Shown here piece by piece: positions 53,282 through 64,000 of a stretch of DNA of 64,000 nucleotides (the stretch's first letter is position 1; every line of letters starts with the position of its first letter). The notes beneath the pieces were generated by a model that worked only from the letters and a program-made list of their open reading frames with translations, was not told where the DNA came from and did no database searches. The stretch spans positions 124,001 to 188,000 of the forward strand of contig NZ_JAHXDI010000002.1 in assembly GCF_023091865.1 (NCBI RefSeq). Reading direction: 5' to 3'. This DNA is from Chromohalobacter moromii. GTDB lineage: Bacteria; Pseudomonadota; Gammaproteobacteria; Pseudomonadales; Halomonadaceae. Made by a program: the position numbers and the translations under genes.

Positions 53282-54655
53282 TCAGAAGAACGTCAGCCCT
53301 ACCTGGAAAAGGCGTTCGACGTCGCGGATGCGGCGCTTGTCGATGACGAAGAGAATCACGTGGTCGCCGCTTTCCACCACGACATCGTCGTGGGCGATGA
53401 GGACCTCCTTACCGCGCACGATAGCGCCGATGGTGGTGCCGTTGGGCAAGTCGATCTCGTCGATGGTGCGTCCCACCACCTTGGAGGAACGCGAATCGCC
53501 GTGGGCGATGGCCTCGATGGCCTCGGCGGCACCACGCCGCAGTGAGTGCACGTTGACGATGTCGCCGCGCCGCACATGCGTGAGCAAACCACCGATGGTG
53601 GCCTGCTGCGGCGAGATGGCGATATCGATCTCGCCGCCCTGGACGAGATCCACGTAGGCGGCATTGTTGATCAGCGTCAGTACTTTCTTGGCCCCCAGGC
53701 GTTTGGCCAGCATCGACGACATGATGTTGACCTCGTCATCGTTGGTCAGCGCGCAGAAAATATCGCAGTCCTCGATGTTCTCTTCCAGCAACAAGCGCTT
53801 GCTGGTCGCGCTGCCGTGCAGGACCACGGTGCGGTCGAGACGTTCCGAGAGCACCGTGCAGCGTTCCAGCTCATGCTCGATGATTTTCACCTGATGGCTG
53901 TGCTCGAGCGTCTCGGCAAGGCGTTCGCCGATGTTGCCGCCACCGGCGATGATTACCCGACGGAAGTCACGGTCGACCTTGCGCAACTCGCTCATCACCG
54001 CGCGAATATCCTTGCGCGCGGCGATGAAGAACACCTCGTCGTCGGCCTCGATGACGGTGTCGCCGTGAGGAATGAGTGCTCGGTTGCGGCGGTAGATCGC
54101 CGCCACGCGGGTATCCACGTTGGGCATGTGACGGCGCAGGAAGCCCAGTTCCTGACCCACCAACGGTCCACCGTAGTAAGCCTTGACCGCCACCAACTGG
54201 GCTAGGCTGCCGGCGAAGTCGAGCACCTGCAGGGCGCCGGGATATTCGATCAAGCGGCGAATATGGTCGGTAACGACCTGTTCGGGACTGATCAGCACAT
54301 CGACGGGAATCGCATCGTGGGAAAACAGCCCCTTGCGCGTCAGATAGGCGGTGGCGCGGACGCGGGCGATCTTGGTCGGCGTGCGAAACAGCGTATGCGC
54401 GACCTGGCAGGCGATCATGTTGACTTCGTCGGAGTTGGTCACCGCGATCAGCATGTCGGCGTCCTCGCCCCCGGCCTGGCGTAGCACCATGGGGTAGGAG
54501 GCCGTGCCGACGACCGTGCGGATATCCAGACGGTTGTGCAGCTCGCGCAGACGCTTGGTATCGATATCGACGACGGTGATGTCGTTTTCTTCGCTGGCCA
54601 GGTGTTCGGCCAGTGTGCCGCCGACCTGGCCGGCGCCGAGTATGATGATCTTCAT
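53282..54655 (-). CDS. trkA: Trk potassium uptake regulator TrkA
   Basis: 457 residues, two RCK-N/RCK-C units in tandem. The first NAD-binding motif is [19 protein letters not shown], the second [19 protein letters not shown]; each is followed by a TrkA-C domain. It is a peripheral cytoplasmic subunit that gates TrkH in response to nucleotides. ATG 54655 gives the exact family N-terminus; the in-frame ATG upstream adds an unlikely 24 residues. First gene of trkAH. In relatives trkA comes right after rsmB; here pncA and a dodecin gene lie between. Confidence 0.96.
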   Translation of the reverse strand: MKIIILGAGQVGGTLAEHLASEENDITVVDIDTKRLRELHNRLDIRTVVGTASYPMVLRQAGGEDADMLIAVTNSDEVNMIACQVAHTLFRTPTKIARVRATAYLTRKGLFSHDAIPVDVLISPEQVVTDHIRRLIEYPGALQVLDFAGSLAQLVAVKAYYGGPLVGQELGFLRRHMPNVDTRVAAIYRRNRALIPHGDTVIEADDEVFFIAARKDIRAVMSELRKVDRDFRRVIIAGGGNIGERLAETLEHSHQVKIIEHELERCTVLSERLDRTVVLHGSATSKRLLLEENIEDCDIFCALTNDDEVNIMSSMLAKRLGAKKVLTLINNAAYVDLVQGGEIDIAISPQQATIGGLLTHVRRGDIVNVHSLRRGAAEAIEAIAHGDSRSSKVVGRTIDEIDLPNGTTIGAIVRGKEVLIAHDDVVVESGDHVILFVIDKRRIRDVERLFQVGLTFF

Positions 54656-54755
54656 GCGAGGGAATCCGCGCTCAATGACTGGCGCGTAGCATAAACCAGG
54701 CGGCGCCTCCAATGACAGGGGCGCCAAGGCGTCGTGCCATGGCGCCCGGTGACGT

Positions 54756-54962
54756 TCAATCGAGGGCTAGGCCAACCTTGAGCGTGACCTGCCAGTGGCC
54801 CACGCGTCCGTCCTCGAGATGGCCGCGAGTATCGGTGATCTCGAACCAGCGCATGCCGTGCAGCGTCTCGCGGGCCTTTTCCAAAGCATTGTTCACGGCT
54901 TGCTCGATGCCGTGCGGCGAGGAGCCGGTCAGCTCGATGTGCTTGTAGACGTGATCGCTCAT
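54756..54962 (-). CDS. Dodecin
   Basis: 68 residues, the right size for a dodecin: [20 protein letters not shown], then [18 protein letters not shown] with the flavin-stacking Trp (W39), and the last strand [13 protein letters not shown]. Dodecins are twelve-subunit shells that bind flavin or CoA as buffers. AAGGAG precedes the ATG. It follows pncA after 36 bases, so is probably co-transcribed. Flavin binding is inferred from W39. Confidence 0.92.
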   Translation of the reverse strand: MSDHVYKHIELTGSSPHGIEQAVNNALEKARETLHGMRWFEITDTRGHLEDGRVGHWQVTLKVGLALD

Positions 54963-54998
54963 GGCGTTCTCCTTACGCTTGTCGTGCGATGGGTTGGC

Positions 54999-55646
54999 TC
55001 AAGCGCCGATGATCTCGACGCCGAGCCGAGTGAGACGCTGCCGCGTGGCGGCGTCCGTGTCGTGGGTGACCGGGCGAGTCAGCGGCCACAGAAAGCATGT
55101 CTTGAACCCCGCGGCGACGGCATCCTCGGCGCTCCACAACACGCATACGTCACGCGCCAGGCCGCAGAGATAGACGCTGTCGACGCCGCGTTCGCGTAGC
55201 CAACCGGCTAGCCCCGTGGTGGGGCGTGTGCCATCGGGCGCCAGGTTGTTGCGAAAGGCGCTGTAGGAATCGATACGGGGGTCGCATCCCTTGCGCACGA
55301 TGAGATCCACCGGTGCCCAGTCGAGCTCGGGATGCAGCCGGGCGCCGGGTGTGTTCTGCACGCAGTGATCGGGCCACAGGGTCTGCGGCTCGCCGTAGAG
55401 GTCGAGAGTGTCGAAGGGTTGATAGCCCGCATGCTCGCTGGCGAAAGAGACGTGCCGAGCGGGATGCCAGTCCTGGGTCGCCACGACGTGCGCGAATCGT
55501 CGCTCGCTGAGCAATTGGCTCAACCCCGGCAGGATGGCATCGCCATCGGCGCAGGCTAGCGCCCCGCCAGGCATGAAGTCGCCTTGCACGTCGACGACGA
55601 GCAGGGCACAACGCGTATCGATGATCTCGAGGGCATCCTGCAACAC
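54999..55646 (-). CDS. pncA: Nicotinamidase (isochorismatase family)
   Basis: 215 residues from GTG 55646. Its GGAG is five bases upstream; the longer ATG frame in front belongs to the antisense of rsmB and has no homology. Active-site residues are D (LVVDVQGDF), K (IVRKGCDPRIDSY) and C (CGLARDVCVLWSA); metal ligands fall in ATQDWHPARH. It hydrolyses nicotinamide to nicotinate for NAD salvage. It sits with dodecin between rsmB and trkA, where most relatives have nothing. Confidence 0.93.
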   Translation of the reverse strand: MLQDALEIIDTRCALLVVDVQGDFMPGGALACADGDAILPGLSQLLSERRFAHVVATQDWHPARHVSFASEHAGYQPFDTLDLYGEPQTLWPDHCVQNTPGARLHPELDWAPVDLIVRKGCDPRIDSYSAFRNNLAPDGTRPTTGLAGWLRERGVDSVYLCGLARDVCVLWSAEDAVAAGFKTCFLWPLTRPVTHDTDAATRQRLTRLGVEIIGA

Positions 55647-55728
55647 GAGGGCTCCACACGTGGGTGAGATACCCTCAGTATCGAAGTCTCCGGCGCCCCT
55701 GGCAAGGGGCGCCGATGGGGGGGGCGGG

Positions 55729-57045
55729 TTACGTGGACTGCTTGCGCAAACGGGCGTAGAAGAAGCCATCGTGGCCGTCGATGCGTGGCAGAAGCTGGCG
55801 TCCGGCGCCGGCGGGGCGGCCCCAGTCGACGTCGAGTTTGTCGGCGCTGGCGTCCGGGGTGCGGGCAAGGAAGGCCGCGACCTGATCCACATTCTCTTCG
55901 GGCATTACCGAGCAGGTGGCATAGAGCAACGTGCCGCCAGGGGCGAGGGTGGTCCACAGCGTGTCGAGCAGGCGGGCCTGCAGCGCGGCGAGTTCGCGGA
56001 TATCGTTGGGACGACGCAGGCGCTTGATATCCGGGTGGCGACGAATGACACCAGTGCCCGAGCAGGGCGCGTCGAGCAGCACGGCATCGAAAGTGTGTTC
56101 ATCCCACCACTCGAGGCGGCTGGCGTCGGCGGTCAACGTGGTGGCCTCGAGCCCGAGGCGCGCCAGGGTGGCGTCGACGCGGCTGAGTCGCTCGGCATCG
56201 CTATCCAACGCGGTGAGTTCGAGATCGAAGGCTTCGAGCAGGTGCGCGGTCTTGCCGCCGGGAGCGCTGCAGGCATCCAGCACACGAGCGCCGGGCGTCG
56301 TGGCCAGAGCCGGTGCGAGTAATGGTGCGGTCAACTGGGCGGCCTCGTCCTGCACGCTCACCGCGCCCTCACTGAAGCCGGGTAGGGCGCGAACGTCGCA
56401 GGCTTCGTGCAAGGTCACGCCATCCGGCGCGTACGGCGTAGGGTCGGCGGCCAGCCCGGCATCCCGCAAGCGGGCCAAGTACGTTTCGCGATCTACGTGG
56501 CGACGATTGACGCGCAGGGTCATGGGGCCGGGCTGATTGTTGGCCTTGGCCAGCTCGCGCCAGTCGTCGGGCCAGGCCTCGCGCCAACGCGTGAGCATCC
56601 ATTCGGGATGCAGCAGCGCGATGCTCGGGTCACGATCGACCTGCGCTTGAAGCGTCTGAGTATCGCGCTGAAAGCGGCGCAGGCAGCCATTGAGCACACG
56701 CGTGGCCCAGCCCTTGCCCAGCGCGCGGGCGGCCCCGGCGGTTTCCCCCACGGCGGCGTGCGCGGGGACACGCATGTACAAGAGCTGATAGAGGCCGAGC
56801 AACAACAACGCCTGGATGTCCTGGTCGCGGCGCTTGAAGGACTGGCGCAGTAGAATCTTGGACAGCGCCTCGAGGCGCGGCAACGTGCGGCAGACACCGA
56901 AACACAGCGCCTTGGCCAGGCCGCGATCGCGACCCTCGACGCCAGCGGATTCCAAGATGCTATCGAGCGCGTTCAGCGATCCCTTGCCGTCGAGCACGGG
57001 GGCCAGAGCGGAGGCGCAGACGGCGCGAATGTCCGGTGTGCTCAT
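55729..57045 (-). CDS. rsmB: 16S rRNA m5C967 methyltransferase
   Basis: 438 residues. An N-terminal NusB-like domain (ALNALDSILESAGVEGRDR onwards) is followed by the SAM-dependent methyltransferase. The two cysteines of m5C enzymes are in LLDAPCSGTGVIRRHPD and YATCSVMPEENVDQV; the SAM loop is VLDACSAPGGKTAHLLE. Its ATG overlaps the stop of fmt by four bases, so it is translationally coupled. Part of the conserved def-fmt-rsmB series. Confidence 0.96.
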   Translation of the reverse strand: MSTPDIRAVCASALAPVLDGKGSLNALDSILESAGVEGRDRGLAKALCFGVCRTLPRLEALSKILLRQSFKRRDQDIQALLLLGLYQLLYMRVPAHAAVGETAGAARALGKGWATRVLNGCLRRFQRDTQTLQAQVDRDPSIALLHPEWMLTRWREAWPDDWRELAKANNQPGPMTLRVNRRHVDRETYLARLRDAGLAADPTPYAPDGVTLHEACDVRALPGFSEGAVSVQDEAAQLTAPLLAPALATTPGARVLDACSAPGGKTAHLLEAFDLELTALDSDAERLSRVDATLARLGLEATTLTADASRLEWWDEHTFDAVLLDAPCSGTGVIRRHPDIKRLRRPNDIRELAALQARLLDTLWTTLAPGGTLLYATCSVMPEENVDQVAAFLARTPDASADKLDVDWGRPAGAGRQLLPRIDGHDGFFYARLRKQST

Positions 57046-58016
57046 GAGGTGGTCTCCTGACCCAGTAGCTGTCCCGGAGCAAAGCGCTCGCCACGGGCGT
57101 TGAGCAGATCGCGCACCGCGAGCGGCTTGCCGCCGGGCAGTTGGGCGCGGGTGATGCGCAGCACCTGGGTGCCATCGGGGCCGCAGGCGATGCGCAGCGC
57201 ATCCGGGGCGCTCTCCAGCAGGGTGCCGGGGGCCGTGGCGGTATCGGACTCAGCGTCGGGCTCGGCCAGCCACAGGCGCAGTGTGTCGCCCGCGAGGCGC
57301 GTCCAGGCCACGGGCCAGGGGTTGAAGGCACGCACACGGGTGGCGAGTTCGGCGGCGGGGCACGTGAAATCGAGCTCGGCCTCGGCCTTGCTGAGCTTGG
57401 TGGCGTAGGTGATGCCCTCTGCCGGTTGGGGGGTCGCTGTCAGGCCCGTGTCCGCCAGGGCATCGAGCGCCTCGACGATGGCCTTTCCGCCCAATGTGGC
57501 AAGGCGGTCGTGCAGCTCGCCGCTGGTGGTCGTCGCGGTGATCGGCGTGTCGCGTACCAGCAGCATGTCGCCGGTATCGAGGCCGGCGTCCATCTGCATG
57601 ATGGTCACTCCGCTACGCGTGTCGCCGGCTTCGATGGCGCGCTGAATGGGCGCCGCGCCGCGCCAACGGGGCAACAGCGAGGCATGCACGTTGAGGCAAC
57701 CCAGGCGCGGGATATCCAGTACTGCTTGCGGGAGTATCAATCCATAGGCGACCACGACCAGTACGTCGGCGTTGTCATCGGTGAGTGCCTGACGGGCGAC
57801 GGGGTCCTTGAGCGTGGTCGGCTGATGGACGGGCAGCGCGTGTTCGAGCGCCAGTGCCTTGACCGGGCTGGGCGTGAGCTTGCGCCCGCGTCCCGCGCCA
57901 CGGTCGGGCTGGGTATGCACCGAGACCACTTCGTGGCGGCTTTCGAGCAGCGCCGCGAGGCTGGCGGCGGCGAAATCGGGCGTGCCGGCGAATGCGACGC
58001 GCAGAGACTGGGACAT
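57042..58016 (-). CDS. fmt: Methionyl-tRNA formyltransferase
   Basis: 324 residues. It formylates Met-tRNA for translation start. The catalytic N, H and D are in LNVHASLLPRWRGAAP and GLDTGDMLL; the N-terminus (LRVAFAGTPDFAAASLAAL) is the folate-binding Rossmann part and the last ~100 residues the OB-like tRNA domain. ATG 58016 has GGAAG upstream; the in-frame ATG 15 codons earlier adds nothing conserved. It follows def after 99 bases on the same strand. Confidence 0.97.
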   Translation of the reverse strand: MSQSLRVAFAGTPDFAAASLAALLESRHEVVSVHTQPDRGAGRGRKLTPSPVKALALEHALPVHQPTTLKDPVARQALTDDNADVLVVVAYGLILPQAVLDIPRLGCLNVHASLLPRWRGAAPIQRAIEAGDTRSGVTIMQMDAGLDTGDMLLVRDTPITATTTSGELHDRLATLGGKAIVEALDALADTGLTATPQPAEGITYATKLSKAEAELDFTCPAAELATRVRAFNPWPVAWTRLAGDTLRLWLAEPDAESDTATAPGTLLESAPDALRIACGPDGTQVLRITRAQLPGGKPLAVRDLLNARGERFAPGQLLGQETTS

Positions 58017-58115
58017 CGGGCGGACTTCCGTAACGGCTTGCGGGACCTGGATGAATGCCACGGACCGGCAAGTGCCGGCCCGTTTGGCGAGTGCGAGGCG
58101 AGAGGGGGCGTAGCC

Positions 58116-58628
58116 TCAGGCGTCCTGCATGGCCTTGTGGCGTTTCTGCATCTTTTTCATGATTCGGTCGCGCTTGAGCGGCGAGAGATAGTCGACGAAC
58201 AGCGTGCCTTCGAGATGATCGCACTCATGCTGGATGCAGTGGGCGAGCAGGCCATCGGCCTCCAATTCGTAAGGCGTGCCATCGCGATCCAGCGCCTTGA
58301 GCGATACCCGCAACGCACGCGGCACCTCGGCGTAATGGTCGGGAATCGACAAGCAGCCTTCCTGCATGGGCTCGCGCTCGTCACCCAGGGGGGTGTATTC
58401 GGGGTTGATCAGTACGCGGGGCTGCGAGCGATCGTCACTGACATCCATGACGATGACGCGGCGGTGCACGTCGACCTGGGTCGCGGCCAGGCCGATGCCC
58501 TGGGCGTCGTACATGGTGTCGAGCATGTCGTCGACCAGCGTACGGATCTCGTCGTCGACGGTCTCGACGGGCGCCGCCTTGTTGCGCAGGCGTCCATCGG
58601 GAAATTCGAGAATGGTCAGCTTGGCCAT
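58116..58628 (-). CDS. def: Peptide deformylase
   Basis: 170 residues. The three conserved motifs are [17 protein letters not shown] and QHECDHLEG; Cys of motif 2 and both His of motif 3 bind the catalytic iron. It removes the formyl group from new proteins, the reverse of Fmt, which lies just downstream. ATG 58628 is at the edge of the ~250-base divergent promoter region with the exported protein gene. Confidence 0.97.
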   Translation of the reverse strand: MAKLTILEFPDGRLRNKAAPVETVDDEIRTLVDDMLDTMYDAQGIGLAATQVDVHRRVIVMDVSDDRSQPRVLINPEYTPLGDEREPMQEGCLSIPDHYAEVPRALRVSLKALDRDGTPYELEADGLLAHCIQHECDHLEGTLFVDYLSPLKRDRIMKKMQKRHKAMQDA

Positions 58629-58878
58629 GGCGTTAAGAAAACCGTTATGCTGTCACGTGAAATTTGTCCGCTAGTGTAATGCGCCGCTGGCGGGAACGGA
58701 ACCGAAAGGACGCCGATGCCCCCGATAGCGAATCACTAGGCGGTGCGCCGCCGGCAGCGTTAAAGCAGGGCGACGGAACATGTGAATAGTATAGCAGTGC
58801 GTCCTGACGCATGCCGAGGGCCCAGGGCATCGGTGCGGTGGCACGTTGACGTGCGAGCAATCAGAAGAAGAGACGATC

Positions 58879-59781
58879 ATGAGGGCAGGATATGGTGGGA
58901 GCGCTGCCGGGTGGTGGCGCGGCGGTATGCGAGTAGGACTCGGGCTGGCACTGGTCGCTATTGTCGGCGCGGTCTATGCCGCCGAGGAACCGCGTGAGGT
59001 CGTGCATTTGTCCCCACGTGTGCGTGAACTGCCGCCGAGCGAAGCGGCTCCCACCCTCGAGCGCCAGACGGTGGCGCCCTTCATGAACGAATATCGCCTC
59101 ATCGACTCGCGAGCCGCGCTGGACGATACGCCCTACGTCGTTGCGGGCGAGGAGGGGCATCAATTGGTTGGGAGTGGCGACCGGATTTATGTCCGTACAG
59201 GCGAGGAGGCCGCACGCTCGCGTGACGCGCGGCGCGTCATCTATCGCCCCGGCACGATCTACCATGATCCGGACAGCGACGCGTTGCTGGGCATCGAGCT
59301 GCGTGCCGTGGGCGAGGCCCGCTGGGTGAAGCGCGAAGGCGACCTGGATGTCTTCGAGGTGCGCCGGGCGCGTCAGGAAATACGCCCCGGCGATCGCCTG
59401 CTGCCGTATCGTGAAGAGCCGCTTTCCCTGACGTTGTCCCCTCATGTGCCAGACCATGCCGTCGATGGCGAAATTCTGGGCGTGCCCGAGGGTGTGAGCT
59501 ATGTCGGCCGGCACAGCATCGTGGCGATCGACCTGGGGCGCAGGAATGACGTGACGCCGGGGACCGTACTGGCCTTGGATGCCCCGCCGGTGCAGGTGAA
59601 TGATCCACTCGAAGGTGGCACCTTACGTTTGCCGGGTGAGCCCGGCGGCATGGCAATGGTGTTCGAGAGTTTCGAGCGGGTCAGCTACGCGCTGGTCATT
59701 AAGGCCTCGCGGCCGCTGGAAGTGGGCGATGGCGTGAGCACGGCCGAGCGGAGTGTGTTGACGTCATTCGAAGCCCGGTGA
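58879..59781 (+). CDS. Exported protein in the position of the dprA-linked LysM protein
   Basis: 300 residues from ATG 58879 (GAAGAAGAG upstream). A signal peptide is likely, with the core RVGLGLALVAIVGAVYAA; cleavage may follow AVYA near residue 34. The mature part is beta-rich with repeated short V, D and G segments (PGTIYHDPDSDALLGIELRA, EIRPGDRLLPYREEP), like the C-terminal part of the LysM protein found upstream of dprA in many gammaproteobacteria. The LysM domain (the usual Y-V-V-G-D-T-L-W) is not visible. It is coupled to dprA downstream. Probably a cell-envelope protein; function unknown. Confidence 0.78.
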   Translation: MRAGYGGSAAGWWRGGMRVGLGLALVAIVGAVYAAEEPREVVHLSPRVRELPPSEAAPTLERQTVAPFMNEYRLIDSRAALDDTPYVVAGEEGHQLVGSGDRIYVRTGEEAARSRDARRVIYRPGTIYHDPDSDALLGIELRAVGEARWVKREGDLDVFEVRRARQEIRPGDRLLPYREEPLSLTLSPHVPDHAVDGEILGVPEGVSYVGRHSIVAIDLGRRNDVTPGTVLALDAPPVQVNDPLEGGTLRLPGEPGGMAMVFESFERVSYALVIKASRPLEVGDGVSTAERSVLTSFEAR

Positions 59782-59792
59782 GGAAGTCGTAC

Positions 59793-60932
59793 ATGATGAC
59801 AGCAAGAGAGTGGTGTGCCCTGGCGCATCTCCCCAAACTCGGCGCACGGCGTTTGGCGGTCATTCGCCGTGAACTGGCCGCGCAAGGCTTGGCCGATGAC
59901 TGGCCCGAGGCTTGGCTGGCGGCAATGCCTGCCGGGCCGCGTGACACGCTGCGGTACTGGCTCGATCATCCTGCGAAGAGCCCTTTGGAGACACCGGTCA
60001 CGGCGGCTCTGGCGTGGGAGGCGAGCCAGCCATCGCATCATCTCTTGTATCCCGGTCATCCGGCCTGGCCCGCTTTGCTCGATGAAATCGTCGATCCGCC
60101 GGCGCTGTTATGGGCCAAGGGCGATTTGGCCGCGCTCGATCTGCCGGGGCTGGGCATGGTTGGCACGCGGCGCCCGACCCGCGAAGGCAGCGACAACGCG
60201 GCCTTCTTCGCCCGCGAACTCGTCGAGGCGGGCTTCTCCATCGTCAGCGGCATGGCGCTGGGTGTCGATGGCGTGGCTCAGCGGGCGGCGTTGGATGCCG
60301 GCGGTCGCAGCGTCGCGGTACTCGGCTGCGGTGTGGATGTGATCTACCCGCCCCGTCATGCTGGCCTTTATCGCCGTCTGCTCGATGAAGGTGGTCTACT
60401 CCTCTCCGAGCACCCCGCTGAAACGCGGGCGCATGCGCGCTATTTCCCGCGCCGCAATCGCATCATCACTGGGCTATCGTTGGGCGTTTTGGTCGTCGAG
60501 GCGGCCGAGAAGAGCGGTTCGCTGGTCAGCGCGCGGCTGGCGATGGAGCAGAACCGCGAGGTCTTCGCGATTCCCGGCTCGCTGCACAATGTGCAGGCAC
60601 GCGGCAACCTGGGGTTGATCCGCGACGGCGCCTGCCTGGTACGCGGACGCGACGATATTCTCGAGCAGCTCGGCCATTGGCAGGCATTGAACGCGACGTC
60701 ACCCGAGGCCGACACGGCGACGCCTTCGATGCGTGCGGAGGCACCGGCGCCCTCCGATGTGCCCCAGGATCCGTTACTGGCGTTGTTGGACACGGCCCCC
60801 ACGCCGCTGGACGTGCTCGTCGAGCGCAGCGAACTGGATGTCGGCGGATGCCAGATGCGCCTGCTGGAACTGGAGCTCGACGGTCAGGCTGCGCAGGTTA
60901 GCGGGGGGTGGGTGCGCCGTGCCACGCGCTAG
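59793..60932 (+). CDS. dprA: DNA-processing protein DprA
   Basis: 379 residues from ATG 59793, with AGGAAG six bases upstream; a GTG at 59778 overlapping the previous stop is possible. The Rossmann-like core is GMVGTRRPTREG, FSIVSGMALGVDGVAQRAAL, FPRRNRIITGLS and EKSGSLVSARLAMEQNREVF. A winged-helix domain closes the C-terminus. DprA loads RecA on incoming single-stranded DNA during transformation. It heads the dprA-tsaC-hemF-aroE series. Confidence 0.95.
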   Translation: MMTAREWCALAHLPKLGARRLAVIRRELAAQGLADDWPEAWLAAMPAGPRDTLRYWLDHPAKSPLETPVTAALAWEASQPSHHLLYPGHPAWPALLDEIVDPPALLWAKGDLAALDLPGLGMVGTRRPTREGSDNAAFFARELVEAGFSIVSGMALGVDGVAQRAALDAGGRSVAVLGCGVDVIYPPRHAGLYRRLLDEGGLLLSEHPAETRAHARYFPRRNRIITGLSLGVLVVEAAEKSGSLVSARLAMEQNREVFAIPGSLHNVQARGNLGLIRDGACLVRGRDDILEQLGHWQALNATSPEADTATPSMRAEAPAPSDVPQDPLLALLDTAPTPLDVLVERSELDVGGCQMRLLELELDGQAAQVSGGWVRRATR

Positions 60933-61019
60933 GCCTGCGACAGCTTGGCGCGGCGTCTTCCCCCACGTGCATGATAAGATGGCTATACCTTGTATTGCCG
61001 TGAAGCGACATCCTGCGCC

Positions 61020-61577
61020 ATGTCAGAGACCTCCGACACTCTCAGTCACGCCGTGGCGGCATTGCGCCGTGGTGGCATCGTGGCTTACCCCACCGAAGCG
61101 GTGTGGGGGCTGGGCTGCGACCCCGATGACGATACCGCGCTGGCGCGGCTGATCGAACTCAAGCAACGCGATCCTGCCAAGGGTCTGATCCTGATCGCCG
61201 GGGACGTGTCTCAATTGGCCCCCTGGCTGGAAGGGCTCGACGCGACGCAGCGCGCGCGTCTGGCGGCCAGCCACACGGTGCCCACCACCTGGCTGATACC
61301 CGACAACGGGCAGGCACGCCCGTTGTTGCGCGGCGAGCACGCCACCTTGGCGGTGCGTGTCAGCGACCATCCTCTGGTACAGACATTGTGCGATGCCTTC
61401 GGCGGGCCGCTGGTCTCGACCTCGGCCAATCGTGCCGGAGAATCGCCTGCGATGAGCGCCGACGATATACGTGCGGCCTTCGGCGAGTCGGTGACGCTCG
61501 TCGAGGGGGCGCTGGGCGGCTATGCGCGGCCGAGCACGATCCGTGATCTGGAAAGCGGCGAGGTCCTGCGCGATTGA
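61020..61577 (+). CDS. tsaC: Threonylcarbamoyl-AMP synthase
   Basis: 185 residues of the YrdC/Sua5 fold (short TsaC type without the Sua5 extension). It makes threonylcarbamoyl-AMP for t6A37 of tRNA. ATG 61020 gives the family N-terminus; RRGGIVAYPTEAVWGLGCDP, KQRDPAKGLILIAGD and LVSTSANRAGESPA are the conserved segments. The position between dprA and hemF is the normal one. Together with TcdA at 31570 it belongs to t6A/ct6A modification. Confidence 0.95.
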   Translation: MSETSDTLSHAVAALRRGGIVAYPTEAVWGLGCDPDDDTALARLIELKQRDPAKGLILIAGDVSQLAPWLEGLDATQRARLAASHTVPTTWLIPDNGQARPLLRGEHATLAVRVSDHPLVQTLCDAFGGPLVSTSANRAGESPAMSADDIRAAFGESVTLVEGALGGYARPSTIRDLESGEVLRD

Positions 61578-63406
<1,829 letters not shown>

Positions 63407-63436
63407 CGTTCCGCAGGCACCTGAGGTCAGGCGCCG

Positions 63437-63500
63437 GTGTGGGAGCGAATTCATTCGCGATGGAAGTGGCTGACATCATCGGGAACAAGTTCCCTCCCAC
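63437..63500. repeat. REP-like palindromic element between convergent genes
   Basis: GTGGGAG (63439-63445) and CTCCCAC (63494-63500) frame an element with two inner hairpins: GCGAAT-TC-ATTCGC (63445-63458) and GGGAAC-AA-GTTCCC (63481-63494). The left half, GTGGGAGCGAATTCATTCGC, looks like the extragenic palindromes of pseudomonads and halomonads. Confidence 0.8.
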
Positions 63501-63517
63501 TGGCTTTCAGGGAACGA

Positions 63518-64000
63518 TCAGCGTTGGCAATTGGGGCGCTTTCCGTTAGCCCGGGCCTGCTCGTAGAGCGGCTTGGCTTCATCGAGACGATCTTGCAAGC
63601 CTTGAATGCGTGACTGGTTGCTGGGGTGGGTGGAAAGCCATTCCGGGGGTGCGCCCTGGCTTTGCGAGGCCATGTTCTGCCATAGGTCGATGCTGGCACT
63701 GGGGTTGAAGCCGGCCTCGGCCATCAAGTCCAGGCCCAGCTTGTCGGCTTCCGATTCGTGCTTGCGCGAGAAGGGCAGGATCACGCCATATTGAGCGCCC
63801 GCACCGAGAAGCCCCATGAGCTGTTCGCCGGTAGCGCCTTCCAGCCCCGCGGCCGATTGCAGGATCGAGAGTCCGGTCTGCGTGGCGGCTTGCGTCGATA
63901 CACGCTCGTTGGCGTGATGCGCGAGGACGTGTGCTACCTCGTGGCCGATGACAGCGGCCAGTTGGTCCTGGCCCTCGGCGATATCCAGCAGGCCGCTATT
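63518..64000 (-). CDS. M48-family metalloprotease (LoiP/BepA-like), C-terminal part
   Basis: 161 codons are visible; the gene continues beyond the window. The zinc motif HEVAH (in VIGHEVAHVLAHHANERVS) is present and the third ligand, Glu, lies in SRKHESEADKLG. The tail PEWLSTHPSNQSRIQGL is common to periplasmic M48 proteases such as LoiP/YggG and BepA/YfgC, which handle outer-membrane protein quality. Only the C-terminal part is seen, so a TPR domain or lipobox cannot be checked. It ends with PNCQR. Confidence 0.9.
   Translation of the reverse strand, partial: NSGLLDIAEGQDQLAAVIGHEVAHVLAHHANERVSTQAATQTGLSILQSAAGLEGATGEQLMGLLGAGAQYGVILPFSRKHESEADKLGLDLMAEAGFNPSASIDLWQNMASQSQGAPPEWLSTHPSNQSRIQGLQDRLDEAKPLYEQARANGKRPNCQR

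Noticed and set aside
55647-55892. N-terminal extension of the nicotinamidase frame
   Set aside because: Pro/Ser/Ala-rich shadow of rsmB; GTG 55646 with GGAG gives the normal length.

Overview
The window reads as chromosome of a moderately halophilic gammaproteobacterium of the Halomonadaceae, closest in gene content to Chromohalobacter/Halomonas. The reasons are high-GC coding sequence, gammaproteobacterial gene orders (lptF-lptG opposite pepA; def-fmt-rsmB-trkA-trkH opposite dprA-tsaC-hemF-aroE; bfd-bfr; purE-purK), and much osmolyte and potassium transport (two BCCT carriers, an OpuAC-type binding protein, TrkAH). This is inference from gene content; no rRNA or tRNA gene was seen.

Layout. 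1-22000 is mostly housekeeping: end of glnE, a peptide permease with an aminopeptidase P, a voltage-gated type K+ channel, valS-holC, an SDR, ilvE, pepA facing lptF-lptG, an AraC-controlled alcohol/aldehyde dehydrogenase pair, and a KAS II gene facing a TetR regulator. 22122-28310 is an AT-richer island: a chromosomal integron whose integrase is broken by a frameshift and lacks its catalytic half. It is followed by cassettes in one orientation, with four clear attC sites. The first cassettes encode unknown, partly membrane-anchored proteins; the last ones are a Nudix hydrolase, a cut LysE gene and a nucleotidyltransferase. 28560-36820 returns to backbone: bfd, bfr, purE/purK, tcdA, truC, a sirtuin, transporters and a DTW-domain protein.

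36820-45790 is a second accessory block: two tandemly duplicated BCCT carriers, then a minus-strand operon (BesD-like dioxygenase, DddP-like M24 enzyme, isopenicillin-N-synthase-like oxygenase, OpuAC binding protein) with a divergent LysR regulator. It looks like an uptake and breakdown route for a methylated onium or amino-acid-like compound whose identity is unknown. 45790-48720 holds a truncated DJ-1/PfpI gene, a LysE exporter, a nitroreductase and a diguanylate cyclase, with a 29-bp repeat at both edges.

48720-64000 is backbone again: a TraB-family protein, sstT, trkH-trkA, dodecin, pncA, rsmB-fmt-def, then on the other strand an exported protein, dprA, tsaC, hemF and aroE, and the 3' end of an M48 protease gene. 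The best candidates for something undescribed are the 41-46 kb onium/oxygenase operon and the membrane-protein cassettes of the decaying integron.
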